DNA from: Zavarzinella sp.
GTDB lineage: Bacteria; Planctomycetota; Planctomycetia; Gemmatales; Gemmataceae
Length of the DNA: 64,000 bases
Assembly (NCBI GenBank): GCA_041399155.1
Contig: JAWKTI010000003.1
Span: 434,001-498,000, forward strand
Direction of reading: 5' to 3'
In this document: positions 55,069 to 64,000 of the stretch, piece after piece
How positions within the stretch are numbered: the stretch's first letter is position 1
Layout: every line of letters begins with the position of its first letter
Notes under the pieces: generated by a model
Databases searched by the model: none
The model's input: only the letters and a program-made list of their open reading frames with translations
Told to the model about the DNA's origin: nothing
Translations under genes and position numbers: made by a program

Positions 55069-56163
55069 TTACTTGCCACCTTTCAATAGGTCGGCCATCG
55101 CTTTGCCCATGGAAAGCCCCACGTTCATGTAGGTTTCGGCATTGCCACCATAGTGCCCGTTCGAAGCCCCACCCTTGGACAGTGGGTTGGTGTAAACGGT
55201 GGCCACGTTGCCTTTGAACTGAGGATATTTGCCGGAGTTGCCATCGACGGCCATCATGGCATTCAGGATCAGCCCTTCATTGCCTTCATCGCCCTTTTTG
55301 GTCTGGCCCAGCGTGGCACAGACAAACGGTGCTTTGGGTGCGTTGAAATCCTTCCGCAGGGTTTCAATCAAGGTGACCAGATTCTGCTCGTAACGACCTG
55401 CCAGGCCAGCATCATAACGATCTTTATCGCCTTGCCACCAGAAAAAGCCTGCCACTTCGTAACCCTTGGCACCTGGGTAAAACTTCTCCAGGTCAGCCAG
55501 CACTTTCTTCGCGTTGGCAATGTCGTCATCGTACTGTTTGCCAGCGTACCAGTTGACATCTTTGGGGGTGGTGCCTTTTTCCCATTTCATCGGTGTCTGT
55601 TTGTAACCTGCGTAAACAAACGTCTTTTTGACGCCGGTTTTCTTGTCTACTTCTTCTGTTTCAAACCCTTTGCTGCCAGGGGGAAGTAAATCCCAGCCCA
55701 GGCTGCGGTTGCCGATGCAGCTTTTCAGAATCATCACCGGTTCGGTCAGGGTGTTCCCCACATGGTGGCCAATACCGATTTCCGGACCGATGTTTCCTTT
55801 GCCAATGGTCAGCCATTCGTTGTTATGAATGCCCATGGCACCACCGCCACGACCCACCATCACCCGCACGTTACGGACATCGTTACGCACGGTCCATTTC
55901 CCTTCCGCATCTACCAGGAATGGGTACAGTTTTTTGGTTTTGACGGCATGTTCCAGGGTGCCATCTTTATCGCCAACCACTTTGCCAAAGCCCAGCATAT
56001 TGGACTGACCCAACAAGATAAAAACCTTGACTGGTTTGGTCATGTCGGCTGGTTTGCCGTCCGGTACGGGCAGGGTGGCAGCATCATCTGCGGCACGCAC
56101 ATTCAATGCGATGCCGCAAACCACTGCCAGAGTCAATAACTTCCAATTACGTTTGTTCATCAT
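55069..56163 (-). CDS. Sialate O-acetylesterase-like (CE6/SASA) secreted esterase
   Basis: A 364-residue carbohydrate esterase. It has an N-terminal signal (WKLLTLAVVCGIALNVRA), the GDSL-like nucleophile block VFILLGQSNMLGFGKV, a second block GPEIGIGHHVG and a third GFFWWQGDKDR, plus a C-terminal GGNAETYMNVG. It removes acetyl groups from sugars in planctomycete polysaccharide metabolism. AAAGG precedes the ATG. The DUF1552/DUF1592 pair follows upstream on the same strand. Confidence 0.9.
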   Translation of the reverse strand: MMNKRNWKLLTLAVVCGIALNVRAADDAATLPVPDGKPADMTKPVKVFILLGQSNMLGFGKVVGDKDGTLEHAVKTKKLYPFLVDAEGKWTVRNDVRNVRVMVGRGGGAMGIHNNEWLTIGKGNIGPEIGIGHHVGNTLTEPVMILKSCIGNRSLGWDLLPPGSKGFETEEVDKKTGVKKTFVYAGYKQTPMKWEKGTTPKDVNWYAGKQYDDDIANAKKVLADLEKFYPGAKGYEVAGFFWWQGDKDRYDAGLAGRYEQNLVTLIETLRKDFNAPKAPFVCATLGQTKKGDEGNEGLILNAMMAVDGNSGKYPQFKGNVATVYTNPLSKGGASNGHYGGNAETYMNVGLSMGKAMADLLKGGK

Positions 56164-56217
56164 TCTTACCTTTAGGAGAGTAACTTCTTGTTGCTGTGGT
56201 ATTTGAACGCAGCACTC

Positions 56218-57621
56218 TTATGCAAGAAACTGTTCAATCGGCCCTGCCTGATTGGGTTGATAGCGGGCAATCCCCGGATCGAAATCCCCAAAGTGCTTAA
56301 TTGGGTTGCCATAGGCATTGAGGATGGTGGTGTACCAGTTGCCCAGGGTTTTGTGCCCTGGCTGATCGTAGTTGGGCAGGCGAATGTAACGCCGTTGTAT
56401 CTTCAGCGGGGTATTTTTACCGGACAGCACCACAAATGGATATTCCCAGCCCAGCGAATGGTGGGTTTCCCCACTGTTGGGGAAATACATAACCATTGTG
56501 TTATCAAACATCGTGCCATCACCTTCCGGCACCGCTTTCAGCCGGCTGACGATGGTATCCACCAGGGTCATGTGGTGCGTACGGGCACGGTTGCGGATTT
56601 CCTCTGCATCCAGCCCACCAAAGCTTTTGCCGTGGCCAACATCGTGCATGTTCACTTTTTCGTTTTCGATTCCTGGAATTCCAGTGTAATCGTGACCAAG
56701 TTCATCGATCGTAAAGGAAACCACGTTGGTCAGGCCGGAAATCAACGCACCCAGCAGTACTTCAGCATGCCCACGCTGGCGGTCGATGGTCGTCATCTCT
56801 TCTGCCAGATATTTTGCATCCAGTTTGGGGATGTGCTTGCGAATCTGTTCCGCCATCAGGTCAATTTTGCGGTCACGTTCGCGAATCGCTTCAATCGAAT
56901 CAGCATAGCTGCTGACTTTGGCCTGTTCATGGCCTTTCAGCGTCTGCACCAGTGGTGCCTCGTTACCGTGGGTAAATTCCAACAACTGTTTGGCCAGTTG
57001 GGTTTGCATTTGCAGGTTTTTGTTGTCCGATACCGACTTAAACAGTTCCTGCAGAGCAATTTTCGGTGAGCCGAATGCATAGTTCGGCTGTTGTGGGCCA
57101 CGGGCGGAAAATCCTTTGGCAATGCCGTTCAGGCTGCCACGGGGATTCCCACCACCCAGTGGGAAACAGGCCAATTCGATATGCTCCATCGGCGATGGAA
57201 AAAGTTTGGCCAGTTCAAAGTCGACAGTGGCCCATTTGATGGAACTGATACGTTCGTTTGCTTTGTACACACCCAGTGAAGAGCACCATGAGTGGTGCCC
57301 AGTGGTACACATTTTGCCCGAAAGACCTTGAAGCAGGGTGAGATCGGACTTGTGTTTGGTCAAACAGGCCATCCATTCGGGCAGATCGTGACGGTCGAGG
57401 TCGATATCCAGTGCTTCTTTTCTCGCTTCGCGTTCCATATCCGCTTTCGATAGTGTGGGTGGCACCACCACGCGGGGGAACAGTCCATTACCACGGTGCA
57501 TGAAAATGAACCGCATTGGTGGCTTTTTGCCGGCAGGATTTGCCTGCACGAAAGGAGCCCCCAGAAAGAATGCCCCCATCCCACCTGCGGCCAGTGGGAA
57601 AAATTCTCTACGTGTGGTCAT
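56218..57621 (-). CDS. DUF1552 protein (planctomycete-type, Tat-exported)
   Basis: A 467-residue DUF1552 protein. The twin-Arg start MTTRREFFPLAAGGMGAFFL suggests Tat export. RFIFMHRGNGLFPRVVVPPT, then GLSGKMCTTGHHSWCS and FPNSGETHHSLGWEYP, are family blocks. DUF1552 proteins are almost always encoded with DUF1592 cytochromes in planctomycetes, with no proven biochemical role. The start lies three bases after the DUF1592 gene stop, so the two are one transcript. Confidence 0.95.
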   Translation of the reverse strand: MTTRREFFPLAAGGMGAFFLGAPFVQANPAGKKPPMRFIFMHRGNGLFPRVVVPPTLSKADMEREARKEALDIDLDRHDLPEWMACLTKHKSDLTLLQGLSGKMCTTGHHSWCSSLGVYKANERISSIKWATVDFELAKLFPSPMEHIELACFPLGGGNPRGSLNGIAKGFSARGPQQPNYAFGSPKIALQELFKSVSDNKNLQMQTQLAKQLLEFTHGNEAPLVQTLKGHEQAKVSSYADSIEAIRERDRKIDLMAEQIRKHIPKLDAKYLAEEMTTIDRQRGHAEVLLGALISGLTNVVSFTIDELGHDYTGIPGIENEKVNMHDVGHGKSFGGLDAEEIRNRARTHHMTLVDTIVSRLKAVPEGDGTMFDNTMVMYFPNSGETHHSLGWEYPFVVLSGKNTPLKIQRRYIRLPNYDQPGHKTLGNWYTTILNAYGNPIKHFGDFDPGIARYQPNQAGPIEQFLA

Positions 57622-57624
57622 TTT

Positions 57625-60138
57625 CTATTCCTGTATGGTTTTGCGATAAATAAACGAATCAGATGTCAGCAGCGAAATCACAACGGCACGGAAGCTGCCA
57701 CCGCTGGCAAGGTAGGCTTTATCCGCGTCAATTAATGTCTGTGAATCACTTAACATTTCATTTCGCCCCATGAAGAAGCGGAAGGCGTGGCGAATGATCG
57801 ATTGCCGCACACGGTCGGACTTTGCCAGGCGATCGATCAGATCGAAACTATCAGCCACTGGGCCATCCAGGCTCGGATCGCCCGTTCCGGTCAATTCCCC
57901 TTTGGAGGAGACCAGCTTGGTTTTGTAGGTGTCTGCATTGTTCCCCTGACCCACCTTCAACAGGTTGTCTGGGTGTTCCAGATCTTCCATGGTGCGGAAG
58001 CGGCCGTAATCATCAAACTGCTCCAGTGGCAGGCCCAGCGGGTTCATGTGCTGGTGGCACTTCATGCATTCCTGTTTGGCTGTGACAAATTCCAGTCTCT
58101 CGCGGAACGTTTTGTGGGGATCATCCGGCACCTGAGCATCAACTGTAATCGGCACATCTGGCACGTAACCTGCGAGTAATTTTTCGCGAATCCAGCGGCC
58201 ACGCTGCACCGGATTATTATGAAAATTCGATGAGAATGCCACCAGCCACGCAGGGTGGGTGAGGATTCCTTTGCGGTTAGGCACCGCAAAAGGTTGTACC
58301 GGTTGGTAGTTCAATTGGTCATTTTTGGTGTAAGTGCCGTTTCTACCGGGAGTTCCGGACAAATTGTACAACGGGGAATACCAGAACTGGTTCCCATGCT
58401 GCCAGGGCAGCACGGTAAAGGGTGTTCTACCTTTGCCAAAAGTATTTTCGAAGTGGGTCATTACCCGCGTCATGCCATGATCGTGGCGACGGGCACTTTT
58501 TGGCGGTAAACCCTTCGGATCGAAATACTTACGTATTTCCGCATCGTATTTTTTGGTCACTTCTTCGGGATTCTTTTTCCAATCCGTATCTTTCAGGATT
58601 TCGTACAATTGACGCCAGTTTTCGATTAATCTGGCACCTTTTTCATTATCCAGATTGTGGTAAACGAAATACTGATCGTTAGTCAGCAATTCCTGAAAGA
58701 CGTTGGTGTCTTTTTCCAGAATCCATGCCACCACCTGATCCGCTTCATCAATCAGGCGACCAGGTGTCTGGGTGCTGCCGCGATCGGCGTTGGCGTAAAC
58801 TCCCCCACTGCGTTTGGTGTCCTTGAAGACTTTAATCGCCATGGGATAGCCAAAAAACTCGCGGAAGAACCGCACCATTCTGGGGTGGGTAACGGTGATG
58901 GAAGTAACACCCCCATTCAGCGATTTGTCTACCTGTCCTCGCATGTAGTTGGGATCATCGAGCAGTCGGGCTACTTCGCGTTGATAATCAGCCTTCGTGG
59001 TCAATTTGCCTTCGTTGGCAGCCTGCAATAATTTCGCATCCGGCCCACGATCGCCAAGTGCGTAGGAAATTGCGTAGGCGGCCTCGAGGGGTGTCAGTGT
59101 GGAACGGCCAAACTGATCCAGCTTACCGGTGCCGAATTCCTGCCGGTAATAAAAGTCCGATTCCAGCACTACGGCTTTCAGCATTTGCCGCAGGCCTTCT
59201 ACATTTCCTGCAATGTTGATCGCATTGGAAGTCAGTTTCAGGTATTTCGCCATTTCCTCTGCAGCAGGCAGGCGTCCCAATACCAATTGAAATTGCTTAT
59301 TGATTGCCGTTTTGATCTGAACTTCCGTTGCAGGCTGTTTCGCCAGCACGATTGTTTCGAATTCGGCAGTTGTTGTTTTGGGGTACCACTTATCTTTGGG
59401 GTCGCTGGGCAACTTATCCGTCATACCCGCTTTCATCAGTGCGGACTGCAATTGTTTGGTGGCAATCCATTCCGCATTACCTAATAACACCAGCAGATGG
59501 CCACCATCCAGCACGCTACGGTCGTAATACTTCACCCCCGCACCATCTGGCAGAATAAACGGATTGGTGATTCCGTAGAAGCCACTGCGTTTCATGTTGT
59601 CCCGTTCGCGGCCTTCCAGTTGGAACAGGTCAAGCATTCGCTCTTCAAATATCTGTGGGCTGACCAGCCACCGTCGGGTGGGCGTAAATGGCTTTTCCGT
59701 AATCTTTCCAGAAAACAGCAGGTTGTGGTCGACGTAGTTGCCACCATCGGGATAGCGTTTTTTGTCGGCCAATCTGGATGCGTGGTGGGCTTCCAATTCT
59801 TTTTCCACCCAACTCGTCAGAGTGGTCACTTCAGCAGTGGTCAGTTGATCGGAAGATGTGGGGGGCATCATTTTGAAGAAAAGTTGCTCCTGCACCTGAT
59901 TCAGCAGATCGAGCCGCTCTTTCAATGGAAGTTTTTCCAGCCCGGTCAGTCGCACGTTGCCTTTGGCATTCTGGCCAGTGTGGCAGTTGGTACAATAGTC
60001 ACCCAGTAAGGTAGAAATCTGTTTCGGAACAGCCCACGTGGGTGCATCTGCCCCCATCGATGGTGTGACCAGCGCAAGCCATAAGCCAAGGATCAATAAG
60101 GAAAGCCGCGGCCAGATTGGAGACAGTTTCTGCATCAT
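57625..60138 (-). CDS. DUF1592-type planctomycete cytochrome c protein
   Basis: About 838 residues. It has a signal peptide (KLSPIWPRLSLLILGLWLAL), a first heme-type site LLGDYCTNCHTGQ, and a second ECMKCHQHMNPLG, with the DUF1587/1592/1588/1585 module order between and after. TPLEAAYAISYALGDRGPD is a DUF1592 landmark. Such proteins are exported and thought to take part in electron transfer or polysaccharide attack. The real start is the ATG ATG at 60138-60133, preceded by AGGAACGA; the frame stretches 62 codons further without support. Confidence 0.95.
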   Translation of the reverse strand: MMQKLSPIWPRLSLLILGLWLALVTPSMGADAPTWAVPKQISTLLGDYCTNCHTGQNAKGNVRLTGLEKLPLKERLDLLNQVQEQLFFKMMPPTSSDQLTTAEVTTLTSWVEKELEAHHASRLADKKRYPDGGNYVDHNLLFSGKITEKPFTPTRRWLVSPQIFEERMLDLFQLEGRERDNMKRSGFYGITNPFILPDGAGVKYYDRSVLDGGHLLVLLGNAEWIATKQLQSALMKAGMTDKLPSDPKDKWYPKTTTAEFETIVLAKQPATEVQIKTAINKQFQLVLGRLPAAEEMAKYLKLTSNAINIAGNVEGLRQMLKAVVLESDFYYRQEFGTGKLDQFGRSTLTPLEAAYAISYALGDRGPDAKLLQAANEGKLTTKADYQREVARLLDDPNYMRGQVDKSLNGGVTSITVTHPRMVRFFREFFGYPMAIKVFKDTKRSGGVYANADRGSTQTPGRLIDEADQVVAWILEKDTNVFQELLTNDQYFVYHNLDNEKGARLIENWRQLYEILKDTDWKKNPEEVTKKYDAEIRKYFDPKGLPPKSARRHDHGMTRVMTHFENTFGKGRTPFTVLPWQHGNQFWYSPLYNLSGTPGRNGTYTKNDQLNYQPVQPFAVPNRKGILTHPAWLVAFSSNFHNNPVQRGRWIREKLLAGYVPDVPITVDAQVPDDPHKTFRERLEFVTAKQECMKCHQHMNPLGLPLEQFDDYGRFRTMEDLEHPDNLLKVGQGNNADTYKTKLVSSKGELTGTGDPSLDGPVADSFDLIDRLAKSDRVRQSIIRHAFRFFMGRNEMLSDSQTLIDADKAYLASGGSFRAVVISLLTSDSFIYRKTIQE

Positions 60139-60292
60139 TCGTTCCTGAAACCCAGCAACTACGCACCCAGGTGGGAAAATATTCGCTATTTCACACCAGC
60201 TATTTCCACTGGTGGCGGGTACAACTTCCATATTATAACCGATATTGTTTCTGATTTTCGGAAATTTGCTTACGATTCTACGAAAGATAATC
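60139..60292. promoter_or_regulatory. Divergent promoter region between DUF1592 and XylR-type genes
   Basis: The two genes point away from each other across 154 bp. The XylR-type regulator probably controls the DUF1592/DUF1552 operon from here. No operator could be assigned. Confidence 0.45.
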
Positions 60293-61462
60293 ATGGCACC
60301 CAGCACTCGTCGCATCGCAATCATGCTCGATTTGCAGTGGCCTTACAAAAGGCACGCAGACATCTTTGCGGGCATTCAGGAATACGCGGAACAGCACCAC
60401 TGGGATACCATTATCGATGAATTCGCCCACAATACATTGCGGAACGCCCAGTCAGGTGCTGGGCGGTACGATGGAATAATCGCCCGCACCAATCACCCAC
60501 TGGTGCAGGAGGCCCGCCGTAGTGGGATACCTCTTGTGAATGTGTGGGCCAGTTCCCCCGCCCGCAAACTGGTTTCCGGTGTCTACCCGGATTCCATCGT
60601 GGTAGGCCGCACGCTCGCGGAGCATTTACTATCACGGGGGTTCCGATCATTTGCCACCCTGACTTCGCTGAAAAATGTGGAACATGAACTGGAAGTTGCT
60701 GAATTCCAACGAACCGTGCAGGATGCGGGCTTTCAATGCGTTTCGGATCGAACCCCACAGAATCCATGGGATCACCTGAGTCACTGGCGAAAAACGGAAG
60801 AGGTGATCCAGCAATGGATGTCGCAGTGGCAACTTCCTATTGGTGTTTATGTGGGTTCTGAAGGTGCTGGTCGGATGGTGGTGCAGGAATGCCACCGCAG
60901 GCACTGGCAGGTTCCCGCCGATGTGGCAATTATTGCTGGAAAAAATGAAGAGACACTCTGCGAACACCCCCGCCCGTCGCTGACCAGTATGGAAATCGGC
61001 TATAATCGCATTGGTTTCGAAGCGGCTCGGATGCTGGAACGCATGATAGTTGAGCCCACCAGCCAGCAGCAGGTGGTGCGGATTGCCCCACAGGGCCTGG
61101 TAGTGCGGGAATCGACCGATTTTTTTGCGGTAGACAGCGAAATTATTGCCAACGCCCTGCGTTTTATTTCAGCAAACAGCCACAAACGGATTGGACCAGA
61201 CCATGTCGCCAAGGCAGTGGGTGTCGAAACACGCACGTTACAGAATCATTTTCGAAAAGTGCTGGACCGCCCGATTGCGACAGAAATCCGTCGCGTACGG
61301 CTGGAACGAGCGAAACGGGAACTCGTGCAGAGCAAAAGATCGATTACGGATATCGCCCGCGATACTGGCTTTGGTCCACTGGCACGGATGAGTGAAGTTT
61401 TTCAACGGGAACTCGGCCTGACCCCCACCGCCTATCGGGATCAACGCCAACTGGGCGAGTAG
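60293..61462 (+). CDS. XylR-type AraC-family regulator
   Basis: A 389-residue regulator. The N-terminal periplasmic-binding-like sensor domain reads STRRIAIMLDLQWPYKRHAD, then FAGIQEYAEQHHW, with PVGVYVGSEGAG-like segments in the middle (here PIGVYVGSEGAGR), as in sugar-sensing XylR proteins. The C-terminal AraC HTH reads DHVAKAVGVETRTLQNHFRK then ITDIARDTGFGPLARMSEVF. It would sense a sugar and control polysaccharide genes. ATG 60293; the frame runs 16 codons further upstream. Confidence 0.92.
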   Translation: MAPSTRRIAIMLDLQWPYKRHADIFAGIQEYAEQHHWDTIIDEFAHNTLRNAQSGAGRYDGIIARTNHPLVQEARRSGIPLVNVWASSPARKLVSGVYPDSIVVGRTLAEHLLSRGFRSFATLTSLKNVEHELEVAEFQRTVQDAGFQCVSDRTPQNPWDHLSHWRKTEEVIQQWMSQWQLPIGVYVGSEGAGRMVVQECHRRHWQVPADVAIIAGKNEETLCEHPRPSLTSMEIGYNRIGFEAARMLERMIVEPTSQQQVVRIAPQGLVVRESTDFFAVDSEIIANALRFISANSHKRIGPDHVAKAVGVETRTLQNHFRKVLDRPIATEIRRVRLERAKRELVQSKRSITDIARDTGFGPLARMSEVFQRELGLTPTAYRDQRQLGE

Positions 61463-61493
61463 ACTCGTATAGTTTGGTAAAATAACAAGTAAT

Positions 61494-61844
61494 ATGTTGG
61501 CATCGGCGACACAAATGAGAAAATATTCATTTTCCTGGAAATTGTTCGCGTTCGTTTTTGTTGTCATTTACATTTTTTCGTTGAGCATGCCTGTGGTGTC
61601 GGAAGGCGTTGCTGAAAAATGTGGTTATGCAAGTATCATTGGCGGGACTCGATATCAGCTCAACTTAATCAGCACAGATCCAACGGTTAATCACGATTTG
61701 ACTATTGCCTTGGGATTTTATCTGGCATTATTTGCCGTGATTTCTTTTCCTTTCGCTTGGTTTGCGTCTGCGATGATTGCAGTCTTGTTACATCACTTTT
61801 CGACGATACGACCCAAAACCATTGCCCAAACGAAATTATTTTAA
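61494..61844 (+). CDS. Small hypothetical membrane protein
   Basis: A 116-residue frame with two likely membrane helices: FSWKLFAFVFVVIYIFSLSM (about 12-31) and LALFAVISFPFAWFASAMIA (about 77-96). ATG 61494 or 61515 (MRKYSFSW) may be used; no clear ribosome site. Same strand as the XylR-type gene, 32 bp downstream. Function unknown. The 177 bp after it (61845-62021) hold no visible gene. Confidence 0.55.
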   Translation: MLASATQMRKYSFSWKLFAFVFVVIYIFSLSMPVVSEGVAEKCGYASIIGGTRYQLNLISTDPTVNHDLTIALGFYLALFAVISFPFAWFASAMIAVLLHHFSTIRPKTIAQTKLF

Positions 61845-62021
61845 TCGTTTGACTTCAGCATATCCTAAGTTGCCAACTGGAATGTGCCGAGTCCAAAACC
61901 TATCCAACCAACTGGCCCTGCTGCGGGCATCCGGCCATGAGAATCGCTGGTAGAAAACTGCTACTGGAAGATGATTTAATAAGTCCGAGACTATATTCGG
62001 CAGATTAATTTATCGCGCTAC

Positions 62022-64000
62022 TTACTTGACCACCAAAATGGTGGCGGAGGCAGGTGGGAAGTTGTAAGGCAGGTCGCCAGTGGTATCCAGTGGCAGTTTG
62101 CCCAGTTTCCGTAACTGTTCGGTGCTGTCCTGATCAAAGCACCAGCCTTGCACTTCTTTGGCGCGGGTGGGCAAGTCCAGTTCCAAGTGGCATTCTTTCC
62201 CCAGGTTTTTGTTGATCACCACAATCGTCAACGCATTATCCGATGCTCGTCGAGCAGCATGGATGGTGAGGTCGGGATGATTGGCACTGCTGGCCACAAA
62301 CTGTTCACCGAATACCCCACCTGCACCATCGTAATTGCGGTAGAGTTTCCAGGCCAGCTCCTGGGTGCCTTCTGGTTTGGTCCAGATGAAGGCAGAATCC
62401 AGCTTTTCACGGCCAAAGATTGCGAACAGTTCCGCCTGAGCCAGGCCACCGGTAATGCTGCCGGCACCACCATAGTTGTATTCACCAAGCGACAGTTTCA
62501 TGCCTGGGTTGTGTTTGTCAATCCATTCCCGAATCCGGCGGATCGGCTGGGCAGCGGCACCGCGGGTCATATCGGCAATCCACGATTCCGGGCGGTAGGT
62601 GGGGTCCCATAGAGAACGAGTATTTCGTAAACGAAGTTCGTTCAGTGCGGGGTCCATGCCGTGGCCATCGTACGGGCTTTTGCCGTTGATGCGTGCTTCC
62701 GGATACCAGTGAAAATCAAACACATCCACCAGTGGCTTGCCATGTTGCTGTTTGTATTCACCGCATTTCTGAATAAACCATTCTGCCATCGGCATGCCAC
62801 CAAACTTGCTGGCATCCGGTCGTGTGGGGCGGTTTTCAGGCAGGTCATCGTACGCTGAATAGAACAGGTCGGTCCAGCCCCAGCTGTTATACCCCACAAT
62901 TGTGGCATTCGGGTCGACTTTTCGAATTGCTTCCGCATATTGCACAGTGCGGTTCCACAATTCTTCCCGCGTCAGTGGGGCCAGGCACACGTCACGGTGG
63001 GTCTGGTGCCAGAGCATCGGTTCGTTGTCCAACACGTAACAGCGCACACCCGATTTGCCGAATTCTTCACAAATGGCCTGCACACCTTGTGCAATGAATT
63101 CCGGTGGGGCTTCCACGCTGGTGTCTCGCCAATCGTTATTTCGCACCACGCTTCCATTTTCCAGCATACCCGAGCCCACATCGGGCTGGCCCGATTCTGT
63201 GCTGGTCTGCTTGCCATATTTTCGAACAGAATAGGAGTAAGAATAACGGTCTTTGGCGACAAATCCCAACATAGGCACGGTGACGTAACCTTCGGCACCG
63301 CCAGCATTTGCGTCTCTCAGGAACTTGAACCAGCCAGTTTTTCTGGGATCATTCGCAAAGCCGCCACCGTTTTTAAAGAACCAGTCTTTACCTGCGTTGT
63401 CGCAGCCATTCTGGAAGTTGTAACGGGAACTCCGATTTCCACCCCACCTGACGAGCGACAGGTGGTACTGCCGAATCTGGTCGGGCGAGAGTTCGCACGC
63501 ACCGTAAATGGCGGTGGGGATGGTATGTTTCACTTCGCTGCCCACGATTCCGCGTGCCTGATAAGGCTCTTCACGTGGAAACTGTGGCATGGGTGGCGAT
63601 TCCCTTGTAAAGGCAATTTCACGAATTTCAAAGTTCACAAATGGGTGATCACAGGAGAAATTGATCCCCCACAGTTTGGTGAGATCCAGGTCGCAGCTTT
63701 GGGTAAATCGCGTCAGGGCAATTTTCGCGATTCGCCATTCACCATCAATTTTGGCAATGCCGTTACCCACCAGATTCACCGAAGTGCTGGTGGGGCGATC
63801 TTTCGGTCGATCCAGGCTATCAGCCAGCGTAAGCGTCAGATCGGCATCGGGTACGGTACCTACCTGACGCAGGGTAATTGCTAATGTGCGGTAACCAGAA
63901 ACGTCGTTGGTGGCATCTTTGTTCCAACTTGCCCAGTTAACCCCACAGATTTTGGTGCCTGCACCAGCGTAATCCAGGCGGATGCTGTTGCTGCGGATTG
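62022..64000 (-). CDS. Glycoside hydrolase family 44-type enzyme (cut by right edge)
   Basis: At least 659 residues, cut at the N-terminus by the window edge. The GH44 pattern is visible: YHLSLVRWGGNRSSRYNFQN, then CYVLDNEPMLWHQTHRD with the catalytic Glu, then VDVFDFHWYPEARI, and GMKLSLGEYNYGGAGSITGG with the second catalytic Glu. GH44 members are endoglucanases or xyloglucanases. The region beyond residue 480 is a beta-domain (LTIVVINKNLGKECHLELDL). A frame start at 63779 is internal; the frame is open through 64000. Confidence 0.92.
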   Translation of the reverse strand, partial: IRSNSIRLDYAGAGTKICGVNWASWNKDATNDVSGYRTLAITLRQVGTVPDADLTLTLADSLDRPKDRPTSTSVNLVGNGIAKIDGEWRIAKIALTRFTQSCDLDLTKLWGINFSCDHPFVNFEIREIAFTRESPPMPQFPREEPYQARGIVGSEVKHTIPTAIYGACELSPDQIRQYHLSLVRWGGNRSSRYNFQNGCDNAGKDWFFKNGGGFANDPRKTGWFKFLRDANAGGAEGYVTVPMLGFVAKDRYSYSYSVRKYGKQTSTESGQPDVGSGMLENGSVVRNNDWRDTSVEAPPEFIAQGVQAICEEFGKSGVRCYVLDNEPMLWHQTHRDVCLAPLTREELWNRTVQYAEAIRKVDPNATIVGYNSWGWTDLFYSAYDDLPENRPTRPDASKFGGMPMAEWFIQKCGEYKQQHGKPLVDVFDFHWYPEARINGKSPYDGHGMDPALNELRLRNTRSLWDPTYRPESWIADMTRGAAAQPIRRIREWIDKHNPGMKLSLGEYNYGGAGSITGGLAQAELFAIFGREKLDSAFIWTKPEGTQELAWKLYRNYDGAGGVFGEQFVASSANHPDLTIHAARRASDNALTIVVINKNLGKECHLELDLPTRAKEVQGWCFDQDSTEQLRKLGKLPLDTTGDLPYNFPPASATILVVK

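Noticed and set aside
56188..57069. Plus-strand frame of 293 codons over the DUF1552 gene
   Set aside because: Opposite strand carries a full DUF1552 protein with Tat signal; this frame has no family features.
62940..63884. Plus-strand frame of 314 codons over the GH44 gene
   Set aside because: Shadow of the GH44 gene; no domain.

Overview
The window is a chromosomal segment of a planctomycete, most likely Gemmataceae-like (inference). The evidence is the paired DUF1552 and c-type cytochrome/DUF1592 genes, a sulfatase, a sialate O-acetylesterase-type esterase, a XylR-type AraC regulator and a GH44 glycosidase, all families typical of that phylum. It has three zones: a 26.7-kb genomic island, a patch of older decayed mobile DNA and small cassette-like genes, and ordinary chromosome interrupted by further insertions.

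Zone 1 (1-27,500). After the end of a sulfatase comes tRNA-Leu(UAA). The last 56 bp of this tRNA recur with one mismatch at 27445-27500, so 817-27500 is an integrated island. Its tyrosine integrase and a MerR-type excisionase candidate sit at the tRNA end, and a near-identical 20-bp repeat lies just inside each end. Almost all island genes are on the minus strand. They form: a small HTH regulator divergent from a PD-(D/E)XK-like protein; an MBL-fold RNase J-like enzyme; a translationally coupled JAMM peptidase / WYL regulator / agmatine-deiminase-like operon; a second PD-(D/E)XK protein; a phage/plasmid-type DUF932 pair; a tight operon of SNF2 helicase, sigma-70-like factor, type III methyltransferase (Mod) and restriction helicase-nuclease (Res); and a replication-like module (AAA+ clamp-loader-like ATPase, primase-associated protein, winged-helix protein). 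The sigma factor inside the restriction operon and the JAMM/WYL/deiminase operon are the best candidates for undescribed defence systems.

Zone 2 (27,445-33,500). A second, older integrase gene reads into the right-hand tRNA copy. An IS110-family element has split it and an IS630-type element has removed its start, so an earlier island used the same tRNA. The IS110 carries a 268-bp 5' noncoding region that is a bridge-RNA candidate. Beyond lie dispersed REP-like palindromes and three small plus-strand genes (macro domain, SUKH-like, unknown). The first two are followed by imperfect inverted repeats resembling integron attC sites and the third by a possible half-site.

Zone 3 (33,500-64,000). 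A near-perfect parS site (33487-33502) precedes a housekeeping run guaA - dapF - acyltransferase - rsmD. An ADP-ribosylglycohydrolase gene is broken by an ISKra4-family element with perfect 9-bp target duplications. Then come a DUF6414 protein, an aldehyde dehydrogenase, a DUF1445 protein, a small membrane protein, prkA, an SRP (4.5S) RNA gene in the prkA-yeaH gap, yeaH, a PAS histidine kinase with a receiver protein, an esterase, a UbiD-family protein, and the planctomycete-type surface/polysaccharide genes ending in a GH44 enzyme that runs off the right edge.

All product names come from reading motifs in the translations. No database search was made.
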